A stretch of 5,881 nt of DNA from contig QMZZ01000029.1 in the NCBI GenBank assembly GCA_003663445.1, positions 1-5,881 on the forward strand, given 5' to 3'. Positions 1 to 5,881 of the stretch are shown here, one piece after another. Source of the DNA: Candidatus Aenigmatarchaeota archaeon. Its GTDB lineage: Archaea; Aenigmatarchaeota; Aenigmatarchaeia; QMZP01. Position 1 is the first letter of the stretch, and every line of letters begins with the position of its first letter. The translations under genes were made by a program, and so were the position numbers. Below the pieces are notes generated by a model. That model was not told the origin of the DNA and ran no database searches. It was given only the letters and a program-made list of their open reading frames with translations.

Positions 1-2679
1 CTCTATAGCTATAAAATCCCAAATATTTTTTTGGTGAGACGAAAAAATTAAAGTTAATTCACGAGCGGAATCACCGATCTTAGGTGTTTCGAATCCAATT
101 TGATTTTTACAAGGGATATCTCTATTAGAAAATTTATGAAATGAAGGAAAGATATGAATTTCTTCTTTATTATTTTCAAGATCAAAACTTATACACTGTC
201 TGTTCTCATCATCGAAAAACCAGTATTCGTTTTCCTGTTTCCTTACTGAGATCTCAGATGATCTAAAGCATATCTTGTTTTTACCTTCTTCACAGTTTTC
301 TGAAAATTTATATCCTGACAGGAGGAGCTCTTCGGCTGTTATGCTTTTTTCTGGCTGGACCTCGATAATATCTTCTTCTTTAGAATTCATGCCTTCTATG
401 ATAGCTTTGATTTGATCAATTTTTGTAAGAACGCCTTTCTTTCCGGCTGTAAGTTCTTGGCAATCTATTCCTTCCACATTTTCACACTTTTCTTTAGGAA
501 CGATATCGAGGATTATATTTTCACCTTGCTTATAGACCTTGATCCTGTACACTCTACCCTTGTTCAAAACATAGTCCTTTTCTGATACAACATTTTTCAT
601 CCCAAGCTTTCCATTTTCCCATAAAAGAGCAGTACCGCTTTCATCCGGAAGATCTTTTATATAAACATTTTTTCCGTACCACGGAATGTATATTTTTGAA
701 CCCTCAAAAAACCTGTAATCACCAGAACTTATAATCTCGTTTATTTTCTCGTAAATATTTTTGCTTACATAATCTTGAGATATCTTATCTATTTCCTCAG
801 AAAATTCGCAGGAAGGTAGGTTCCATGAAAGTGTCGTGAAAATAGACGAATTACAATAAACCATTCCTGTTTTCTTATCATATGAGTATAAAGAACATTT
901 TGCCATGCCTTTTCTAACCTCCAGATTGGCAAAGCAGGGGGATGCCAAATAGAAATTCACATGGCCCTTTATTTTTTCTTTAATGCTGGCTAAACCCCGT
1001 TTATCAAGCAAAACAGGTTTTCTTTCAGTAGAAAGATCCTCAAGATCGAGATCGCGATAAGGCCTTTTCAGAACAAGCTTTTCGGGCTGAGGGATGAACT
1101 TTTCGTTGACACTGTCCAAATAAGCAGCCACCACACCCGTCAATGTCGCTGCACCCGTGAGTTTCATTATGTCCTTAAGAGAGGTCGCCGGAACTTTTTC
1201 AGCAAGTTTTTTCTCTAATTTTTCTGAAATCTTTTTAAGAGCTGAGTCGAGTGTGAAAGCTTCTTTCAGTTTTTGAATTCTTGAGGGTTTACTTGAAACT
1301 TCTTCCATACAAAACAAATATCTTTCCAAACTAGACAAACCAGTTTCAGCTACTTTTTTATTTACTTTTTCTGCCAATTTAGTCCCCTCTTTTGCCAATC
1401 TAACCCCCCTTCCTGTTAATTTTTTACTTATTTCTTCAGTAATTTTCAAACCAGTCCATGCAACAAATTTTTCACTAGTTTTGAAAATACCTTTTACAAG
1501 GCTTGTGGCTCCTGGCAAGATGAAGAGGAAAAATACGAAAGTATCTTCTAACCAAGTTCTGTACCCGCTCCATGCAGCGTCCTCTCCTGCTGGAAACTTC
1601 TGCCAGTAAACGAGAAATTTCGGATCTCCATATCCAGCAATCCATTCTTCTGCTTTAGAAACCTTTTGTGGTAGATTGAAGTTTTTAACCGTGCATTTAA
1701 CGGTTTTTTTCTCTACGGGTACACATTCAAAAAAATTCTCAGAGTTTTTATTTTCCTCTAATCCTGTATTATATAGTAAAAAGCTACCTTCGATCCATTC
1801 ACAATCCTTCAGGCCACCAAAAGAGAGATCAGGGTCAGATTCTGCATCATTCCTACATTTATTCTCAATCTCGTTAAGATCGCCACCATAAATGGGATAA
1901 GTTTCGATTATTTCGTTATTTTTTTCAAGCTGACAGGTACATTTTTGCAATCTCATAAAGGCTTTATCCGAATAATCAATGATTTTTTCAAGATTATTAA
2001 GAGTGTTACCAGAAAACTCTTTTTCTGTGCAAGATGAAAGAGCTATATTCTCCCAATTCGTCTGTAAGTAATTTCTACATTTCTGAAGCACATCTCTTCT
2101 GTTTGCACCCGCGATCGAAATTTGTCTATTAGTGGTTTTATCTTCACACACACATTCCAAGGCCCAGATTTTTAAATAGGGTATGCTTTCGAAATAAAGA
2201 GCATCGGTCCATTCAATGAGTTTCTCTTTTTCTTGGATTACCTTACCTTTTAATTTAAAAGTATTGGCATATTCGTTACAGAAATTTTCCGAATCCTTTT
2301 GAGGTACATAAATCTTCCAATCTTCATATTCTCGTGTTTCTATTTCTTCGCATTCAACCGTTGCCTTTTCTTCCTGGGCAAAAGCGATCGGAAAAGCAGC
2401 CTGGGTTACCGAATATCCTGAGCAGAGCTGGGGGTTGCCCTGGGCAACGGCATTTATCGCACAGGCAAGGGCCTGGAAGGATTGTTTGGCTATCAGATAA
2501 TCAGGCTCTTCTGCTTCAGAAACCCTGCACCAGAACTTCCAGGCAGGCGGATTTTCCTCACAGCCGAATATGTTAAACTGCTGAAGACCTCCACCCAGGG
2601 ATGTCATTATAGCGAATATTATGCCGATGAAAAGAAGGGCAAGAAATGCGAACATGAGCTCCCAGGTAAGCTCAGGCAT
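1..2679 (-). CDS. Large membrane-anchored cysteine-rich protein of unknown function, C-terminus cut by the window edge
   Basis: I do not recognise this family. The frame is open for 893 codons from the ATG at 2679 to base 1 with no stop, so the C-terminus is missing. The start is well bounded: the upstream ATPase stop (2697-2695) is in the same frame, and this is the first ATG after it. No Shine-Dalgarno sequence precedes it. Seen in the translation: a strong hydrophobic segment at residues 8-28; a region at 29-377 with 16 cysteines, including two CxC motifs (176/178 and 247/249); a second hydrophobic segment at about 378-395; a Lys/Glu-rich helical segment at 396-500 with one cysteine (457); a weaker hydrophobic stretch at about 503-521; and a 522-893 region with 10 cysteines that looks beta-rich. 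I infer a surface protein with disulfide-stabilised extracytoplasmic domains. The gene starts 15 bases after the P-type ATPase, so co-transcription is likely. Base composition shifts within the gene. That it is a real coding gene is near certain; its function is unknown. Confidence 0.9.
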   Translation of the reverse strand, partial: MPELTWELMFAFLALLFIGIIFAIMTSLGGGLQQFNIFGCEENPPAWKFWCRVSEAEEPDYLIAKQSFQALACAINAVAQGNPQLCSGYSVTQAAFPIAFAQEEKATVECEEIETREYEDWKIYVPQKDSENFCNEYANTFKLKGKVIQEKEKLIEWTDALYFESIPYLKIWALECVCEDKTTNRQISIAGANRRDVLQKCRNYLQTNWENIALSSCTEKEFSGNTLNNLEKIIDYSDKAFMRLQKCTCQLEKNNEIIETYPIYGGDLNEIENKCRNDAESDPDLSFGGLKDCEWIEGSFLLYNTGLEENKNSENFFECVPVEKKTVKCTVKNFNLPQKVSKAEEWIAGYGDPKFLVYWQKFPAGEDAAWSGYRTWLEDTFVFFLFILPGATSLVKGIFKTSEKFVAWTGLKITEEISKKLTGRGVRLAKEGTKLAEKVNKKVAETGLSSLERYLFCMEEVSSKPSRIQKLKEAFTLDSALKKISEKLEKKLAEKVPATSLKDIMKLTGAATLTGVVAAYLDSVNEKFIPQPEKLVLKRPYRDLDLEDLSTERKPVLLDKRGLASIKEKIKGHVNFYLASPCFANLEVRKGMAKCSLYSYDKKTGMVYCNSSIFTTLSWNLPSCEFSEEIDKISQDYVSKNIYEKINEIISSGDYRFFEGSKIYIPWYGKNVYIKDLPDESGTALLWENGKLGMKNVVSEKDYVLNKGRVYRIKVYKQGENIILDIVPKEKCENVEGIDCQELTAGKKGVLTKIDQIKAIIEGMNSKEEDIIEVQPEKSITAEELLLSGYKFSENCEEGKNKICFRSSEISVRKQENEYWFFDDENRQCISFDLENNKEEIHIFPSFHKFSNRDIPCKNQIGFETPKIGDSARELTLIFSSHQKNIWDFIAIE
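1801..2226 (-). repeat. Two tandem copies of a cysteine-patterned protein module (residues 152-217 and 231-293 of the large protein)
   Basis: Copy 1 begins E152-K-L-I-E-W-T-D159. Copy 2 begins E231-K-I-I-D-Y-S-D238. Each is followed in order by a CxC pair (176/178; 247/249), an Ile-x-Gly turn, the tetrad K-C-R-N with its cysteine at 201 or 275, and a further cysteine (217; 293). The spacing from the first Cys to the KCRN Cys is 25 versus 28 residues, and from there to the last Cys is 16 versus 18. The copies are diverged in sequence but collinear, which points to an old internal duplication of a disulfide-bonded domain. A weaker third copy may precede them (Cys110 to Cys134, 24 apart). Confidence 0.65.
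2596..2658 (-). other. N-terminal transmembrane anchor of the large protein (residues 8-28)
   Basis: This is a run of about 21 mostly hydrophobic residues (Met, Phe, Ala, Leu, Ile), preceded by only seven residues and followed by a Gly-rich turn and Cys40. There is no lysine or arginine before it, no lipobox cysteine directly after it and no class III (type IV pilin-like) K/R-G site in front, so an uncleaved signal anchor fits best. Orientation cannot be read from flanking charge alone. The cysteine-rich sequence that follows suggests the downstream side is outside the cytoplasm. Confidence 0.75.
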
Positions 2680-2694
2680 ATTGATAATTTGTTT

Positions 2695-5118
2695 TTATCT
2701 GATATATTTCATTACAGCCCAGGTTATCGCGATCGCTGAAAGATAAGCGACCACGACTCCGGAAAGCAGGATAGTCCAACCGGTCAGCCCTATGGGAACG
2801 AGGTGGAAGAGGGAGCTCAACGGGGTGTAGATGATCAGGAGCTGGAGAATGATCGAAATGGCAAGGGCGAGCAGGAGCCATCGGTTCGAAAGCCAGTTCA
2901 GTTTTTCCTGATATCTTATGCTTCCGATCCTGACAAACTCGTAAAGCACAAAGCCTGTGAAAAGAACCGTTCTTGCTTCCGGGAAGCCGAGAGGCAGGGC
3001 GAAAAGGAAGGTGAAGAGAAGGATGAGTGTTTTCGCTCCACCAATAGTCCCTATCAGCCATGCAAGCTTCCTGTTTATTATCAGCTCTCCTGCCTTTCTC
3101 GGCGGTTCCTGCATTATACCAGGTCTTGCCGGATCCACACCCAGGGCAAGGGCTGGAAGACCGTCTGTTAGCAGGTTTACCCAGAGGAGCTGGACAGGGA
3201 GCAGGATAGGTTCTTTTAGGGTAAGGAAAAGGGTTGCGAAAAAAATGACCCCGACTTCTGCTAAATTGCATGTTAGCAGGTAATTGACAAACTTCCTTAT
3301 GTTATCAAAAACCCTTCTTCCCTCCTTGATCGCAGCAGTTATCGAAGCAAAATTGTCGTCCAGTAGGATCATATCAGAAGCTTCCTTTGCAACATCTGTT
3401 CCCCTTATCCCCATAGCTATTCCGACATCAGCCTTTTTCAGGGAGAGGGAGTCGTTAACCCCGTCACCTGTCATCGCAACCCTCAGGCCCCTCTTTTTCA
3501 GGACCGCGAGAACACGAAGTTTATGGAAGGGATTTACCCTTGCAAGGATTTTTGTCTTTTTCAAAAGCCTGTAAAGTTCATCATCATCCATCTTCTCTAT
3601 CTGGCTCCCCAGCACCACCCCTGAATTCAAACCTATCTGCCTTCCTATCGCTTTGGCTGTTTCAGGATGATCGCCTGTCAGCATGATGATGTCTATCCCG
3701 GCTGTCCTGCATTCTTTTATAGCTTGTTTGACCTCTGGCCTGGGTGGATCCCTAAGGCCGAGAAGCCCGAGAAATGTCAAGCCGTATTCCGGATTCTTTT
3801 CACCTGATTTGAAGGCAAAACCCAGGACCCTCAGGCCGTCTTTTGCATAGGATTCGGCCAGCTTTAGGATAGAATCCCTGTCAAGCTTCTGCCTTTTTCC
3901 GTTCCGCATGATCCACCTGCACCTTTCCACGACGACCTCGGGCGCACCCTTCATGAATGTGAATACTTTATCTTTTTTCACAACAACAGTCATAAGTTTC
4001 CTTTCTGGGGTGAACGGAATCTCCTCTATCCTTTTCCAACCCTTCAGGTCCGTCTTTGCAAATCTCTTCAGAGCAACCTCTGTCTGATCTCCTCTAAAGC
4101 CGCTATCAGCTACTATTGCATTGTTGCAGAGGGCAGCATCCAACAGAAGATACCGCCATTCTGGTGTCCCGGGCTTTACAGACCATTTAACGACCTCCAT
4201 CTGGTTCTTCGTCAGGGTCCCTGTTTTGTCCGTGCAGATCACATCAACCGCCCCCAGTGACTCAATAACGGAAAGCCTCCTCACCAAGGAGTTTTTCTTC
4301 ACCATCACCCCGGCTGCCAGGGCAAGCGAAAGGGTAACAACGGCAGGGAGACCCTCAGGGATCGCGGCAACAGCCAGGGATATCGAGACGAGCACAGCAT
4401 CGAGCAGGGAAAATTTGAGACATCCGATCCCGAGAAGGATCAGAGTGAGGATGGCTATACCAATACCTATCTTCTTGGAAAATCTCGAAAGTTCGAGCTC
4501 GAAGGGTGTCCTTTCCTTTTCTATTTCCTGCATCTTTTTTGCAAGCCTTCCGAGCTCTGTCAGCATACCTGTTCTCTCTACCAGCATTTTCGCCCTTCCT
4601 GCCGTGAGCCAGGTCGACATCAGCAGATTATCTCCGGGTGATTTCCTGACTGCCACTGACTCTCCGGTGAAAACCGATTCGTCTATCTGCGGGCTTCCCT
4701 CAAGAAGCTTTCCATCAGCCGGAATGATATCTCCATCCTCAAGCAGAACGAGATCCCCGGGAACCAGAAACCTTGCATCTATTTCCTGAATCTTCCCGTC
4801 CCTTATCACCTTTGCTCTCGGAGCTGAAAGCTTTCTTAAAGCTTCAATCGCCTTTTCGGCTTTCCATTCCTGAAAAAAACCAAAAACGCCGTTCGCAACC
4901 ACAATCGCGAGGATAAGGATAGCATCGAGAAAATGCCCCTGGCCAAGAAAAGCTGTTCCGGCAGAAACAAGAGCAGCCAAGATGAGGATGAGAACAAGGG
5001 GGGACGTGAACTGAAGGAGGAAGATTTTCCAGGCAGGTGTTCTCCTCACCCTCCTTATCTCGTTCAGGCCGAACCTCTTTAGCCTTTCCTCTGCTTCTCT
5101 CTGAGATAGTCCCTGCAT
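2695..5118 (-). CDS. P-type cation-transporting ATPase, P2 (Ca2+ pump-like) subfamily
   Basis: This is an integral membrane pump that couples ATP hydrolysis to cation transport through a phospho-aspartate intermediate. The 807 residues contain, in order: the cation-ATPase N-terminal motif (about 3-20), M1-M2 (about 38-85), the actuator domain with TGES at 151-154, M3-M4 with PEGLP at 254-258, the phosphorylation motif DKTGTLT with Asp297, a nucleotide-binding domain (Phe369, Lys374, KGAPE at 390-394), DPPR at 457-460, TGD at 481-483, TGDGVND at 550-556, and M5-M10 (about 611-802). By motif alignment with SERCA from memory, the Ca2+ ligands are retained: Glu255 (E309), Asn618 (N768), Glu621 (E771), Asn648 (N796), Thr651 (T799), Asp652 (D800) and probably Glu727 (E908). 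This favours Ca2+ over Na+/K+ or H+, although the substrate is inferred. The protein is shorter than SERCA because of a compact nucleotide-binding domain. The ATG at 5118 is the only start after an in-frame stop at 5145-5143. The large anchored protein follows after 15 bases. Confidence 0.96.
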   Translation of the reverse strand: MQGLSQREAEERLKRFGLNEIRRVRRTPAWKIFLLQFTSPLVLILILAALVSAGTAFLGQGHFLDAILILAIVVANGVFGFFQEWKAEKAIEALRKLSAPRAKVIRDGKIQEIDARFLVPGDLVLLEDGDIIPADGKLLEGSPQIDESVFTGESVAVRKSPGDNLLMSTWLTAGRAKMLVERTGMLTELGRLAKKMQEIEKERTPFELELSRFSKKIGIGIAILTLILLGIGCLKFSLLDAVLVSISLAVAAIPEGLPAVVTLSLALAAGVMVKKNSLVRRLSVIESLGAVDVICTDKTGTLTKNQMEVVKWSVKPGTPEWRYLLLDAALCNNAIVADSGFRGDQTEVALKRFAKTDLKGWKRIEEIPFTPERKLMTVVVKKDKVFTFMKGAPEVVVERCRWIMRNGKRQKLDRDSILKLAESYAKDGLRVLGFAFKSGEKNPEYGLTFLGLLGLRDPPRPEVKQAIKECRTAGIDIIMLTGDHPETAKAIGRQIGLNSGVVLGSQIEKMDDDELYRLLKKTKILARVNPFHKLRVLAVLKKRGLRVAMTGDGVNDSLSLKKADVGIAMGIRGTDVAKEASDMILLDDNFASITAAIKEGRRVFDNIRKFVNYLLTCNLAEVGVIFFATLFLTLKEPILLPVQLLWVNLLTDGLPALALGVDPARPGIMQEPPRKAGELIINRKLAWLIGTIGGAKTLILLFTFLFALPLGFPEARTVLFTGFVLYEFVRIGSIRYQEKLNWLSNRWLLLALAISIILQLLIIYTPLSSLFHLVPIGLTGWTILLSGVVVAYLSAIAITWAVMKYIR

Positions 5119-5125
5119 ATTAATT
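5116..5125 (+). promoter_or_regulatory. Putative TATA box of the metallo-hydrolase gene (leaderless geometry)
   Basis: CATATTAA (5116-5123) is centred about 25.5 bases before the A of the plus-strand ATG at 5145, mirroring the ATPase promoter. It begins on the complement of the ATPase start codon. The bases upstream of it (TCCCTG) do not look like a TFB recognition element, so this side is the weaker of the two. No Shine-Dalgarno-like sequence lies between the box and the start. Confidence 0.45.
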
Positions 5126-5143
5126 CTTCTTCCAAGAATTAAT
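5119..5143. repeat. Perfect 10-bp inverted repeat filling the divergent intergenic gap
   Basis: The left arm ATTAATTCTT (5119-5128) and right arm AAGAATTAAT (5134-5143) are exact reverse complements, separated by CTTCC. The element occupies 25 of the 26 bases between the two divergent start codons. It could be a dyad operator for a dimeric regulator, or it could arise because each arm is part of a TATA box for the opposite gene. A transcription terminator is unlikely, because both genes are transcribed outward from here. Confidence 0.8.
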
Positions 5144-5154
5144 TATGAATTTTG
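5139..5154 (-). promoter_or_regulatory. Putative TATA/BRE promoter of the ATPase gene (leaderless geometry)
   Basis: Read on the minus strand, the sequence is CAAAATTCATAATTAA. The A/T-rich box CATAATTA (5147-5140) is centred about 25.5 bases upstream of the A of the ATPase start codon. Archaeal TATA boxes lie roughly 25-27 bases upstream of the transcription start, so this would give a transcript beginning at or next to the ATG. The CAAAAT just upstream resembles a purine-rich TFB recognition element. The box overlaps the start codon of the divergent hydrolase gene. Only GGAAG, a poor Shine-Dalgarno match, precedes the ATG, which agrees with a leaderless mRNA. Confidence 0.5.
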
Positions 5155-5881
5155 AGCTGGTGTGGTTCGATTCCCTGGGTGCGAAGTCCTCCTGCTGCCT
5201 TCTCGAATCCGGGAAAACCCTGGTGATAGATCCGGGCATAGCGGTAATGCAGCCATCGTTCCCGGCCTCTCTCGCGAAGAAGCTTTACTGGCTGGCTCAG
5301 GGAAAAAGAGCTGTTCTGGCTGCATTGAAAAGGGCGGATGCGGTCATCATTAGCCATTATCACTACGATCATTTCATCCCTGATCCAGGGCTTTACAGGG
5401 GGAAGCTCCTGATAGCAAAGGATCCGAATAAGTGGATAAACGACTCGCAAAGGAAAAGGGCGGAAGAGTTTTATTCAGGATTTCCCGGTTTTAGGCTCGG
5501 TCGGGCTGAAAGGGTGGAATGTGAAGATCCTCTCAAAAAGCTAAAGCTGGCGAGAAAGAAAAGGTTCGGAAGGTATCAACCGAGAAGGCAGGACCTGCTT
5601 AAAAAGGGACTGAAATGGTTTCAGGAAAGGTGCAGGAGGTGGAATAGATATCAGAAGATAGAGGTTCCGGGTGTTGTCTGGGGTGACGGGAAGAGCTTCA
5701 GGATAGGGAGGATGAAGGTCAGGCTGACCCAACCGCTCTTTCACGGAATAGAATTCGCAAGGGTCGGGTGGGTATTCTCTGTTGTTGTCGAATCCCGCGG
5801 CTTTAAGTTCTTGCATTCATCAGATCTTGATGGCCCGATAATAGAGGATTATGCTGAGTGGATAATCGAGGAGAATCCGAA
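5145..5881 (+). CDS. Metallo-beta-lactamase-fold hydrolase, UPF0282-like, C-terminus cut by the window edge
   Basis: A soluble metallo-hydrolase is predicted, with no signal peptide or membrane segment in the 245 complete codons present. Family features: an N-terminal strand pair with Asp-Ser-Leu-Gly (9-12) and the IDPG turn (28-31), typical of this fold; the metal-binding motif H71-x-H73-x-D75-H76; a second candidate metal histidine, H200, in a Phe-His-Gly context; and Asp227 in Ser-Ser-Asp-Leu-Asp-Gly, the position of the bridging aspartate. The DSLG, IDPG and FHG elements resemble my recollection of the archaeal UPF0282 family, whose substrate is not established to my knowledge. A strongly basic segment lies at 131-171. 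The ATG at 5145 is the first possible start, because an in-frame TAA lies at 5121-5123. The remaining C-terminal part lies beyond the window. The fold is certain; the UPF0282 assignment is likely but made from memory. Confidence 0.9.
   Translation, partial: MNFELVWFDSLGAKSSCCLLESGKTLVIDPGIAVMQPSFPASLAKKLYWLAQGKRAVLAALKRADAVIISHYHYDHFIPDPGLYRGKLLIAKDPNKWINDSQRKRAEEFYSGFPGFRLGRAERVECEDPLKKLKLARKKRFGRYQPRRQDLLKKGLKWFQERCRRWNRYQKIEVPGVVWGDGKSFRIGRMKVRLTQPLFHGIEFARVGWVFSVVVESRGFKFLHSSDLDGPIIEDYAEWIIEENP

Noticed and set aside
2361..2400. A signal-peptidase-like Ala-Phe-Ala-Gln-Glu-Glu site at about residues 99-104 of the large protein
   Set aside because: It is not preceded by a long enough hydrophobic core, and the clear membrane anchor is about 70 residues upstream.
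2680..2694. Possible terminator or promoter between the ATPase and the large protein
   Set aside because: The gap is only 15 A/T-rich bases with no hairpin, no minus-strand T-run and no room for a promoter.
2334..2739. Two short plus-strand open frames (80 and 85 codons) over the start of the large minus-strand gene
   Set aside because: Both are antisense to the continuous 893-codon frame and have no motif or credible start context.
2672..3271. A 199-codon minus-strand open frame overlapping the end of the ATPase in another frame
   Set aside because: It lies wholly inside the ATPase coding sequence apart from its last bases. Its translation is rich in Pro, Arg, Ser and His with no recognisable motif, which is typical of an out-of-frame reading.
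4121..4789. A 222-codon plus-strand open frame antisense to the ATPase
   Set aside because: It is antisense to the conserved actuator and M3-M4 region, which constrains the sequence. The product is low-complexity Ser/Thr/Arg-rich, with no start signal or motif.
5119..5143. Inverted repeat read as a bidirectional terminator
   Set aside because: Both flanking genes are transcribed away from this site, so a terminator would have nothing to end. The stem is A/T-rich and weak.
5139..5450. Minus-strand open frames antisense to the metallo-hydrolase
   Set aside because: The plus strand here encodes the clear HxHxDH and IDPG motifs. The antisense translations have no recognisable features.

Overview
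The window looks archaeal. Three observations support this. The rightmost gene has the sequence signature of the archaeal UPF0282 metallo-beta-lactamase-fold family. None of the three start codons has a convincing Shine-Dalgarno sequence, and the two divergent starts are arranged as expected for leaderless archaeal transcripts. Codon use favours AGG/AGA for arginine and ATA for isoleucine. I cannot name the lineage. The large cysteine-rich anchored protein would suit an uncultured archaeal group, but that is a guess.

Layout. (1) Bases 1-2679, minus strand: the first 893 codons of a very large membrane-anchored protein, open to the left edge with no stop. Much of it lies in low-GC DNA. (2) Bases 2695-5118, minus strand: a complete 807-residue P-type ATPase of the P2 (Ca2+-pump-like) class with all catalytic motifs. 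It lies 15 bases upstream of gene 1 on the same strand, so the two are probably co-transcribed. (3) Bases 5119-5144: a 26-base divergent intergenic gap, almost entirely a perfect 10-bp inverted repeat, in which two symmetric TATA-like boxes sit about 25 bases from each start codon. (4) Bases 5145-5881, plus strand: the first 245 codons of the UPF0282-like metallo-hydrolase, cut by the right edge.

The ATPase would move a cation, most likely Ca2+, across the cytoplasmic membrane. The co-transcribed protein appears to expose two disulfide-rich domains outside the cell around a basic cytoplasmic helical segment. Any functional link between the two rests on gene order only. The hydrolase is transcribed away from them but shares the compact promoter region.

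The least explained part of the window is the large partial protein. It has a duplicated cysteine pattern, a predicted three-pass topology with evenly numbered cysteines outside the membrane, and a mosaic base composition within a single reading frame. No RNA genes, CRISPR arrays, insertion sequences or terminators were found.
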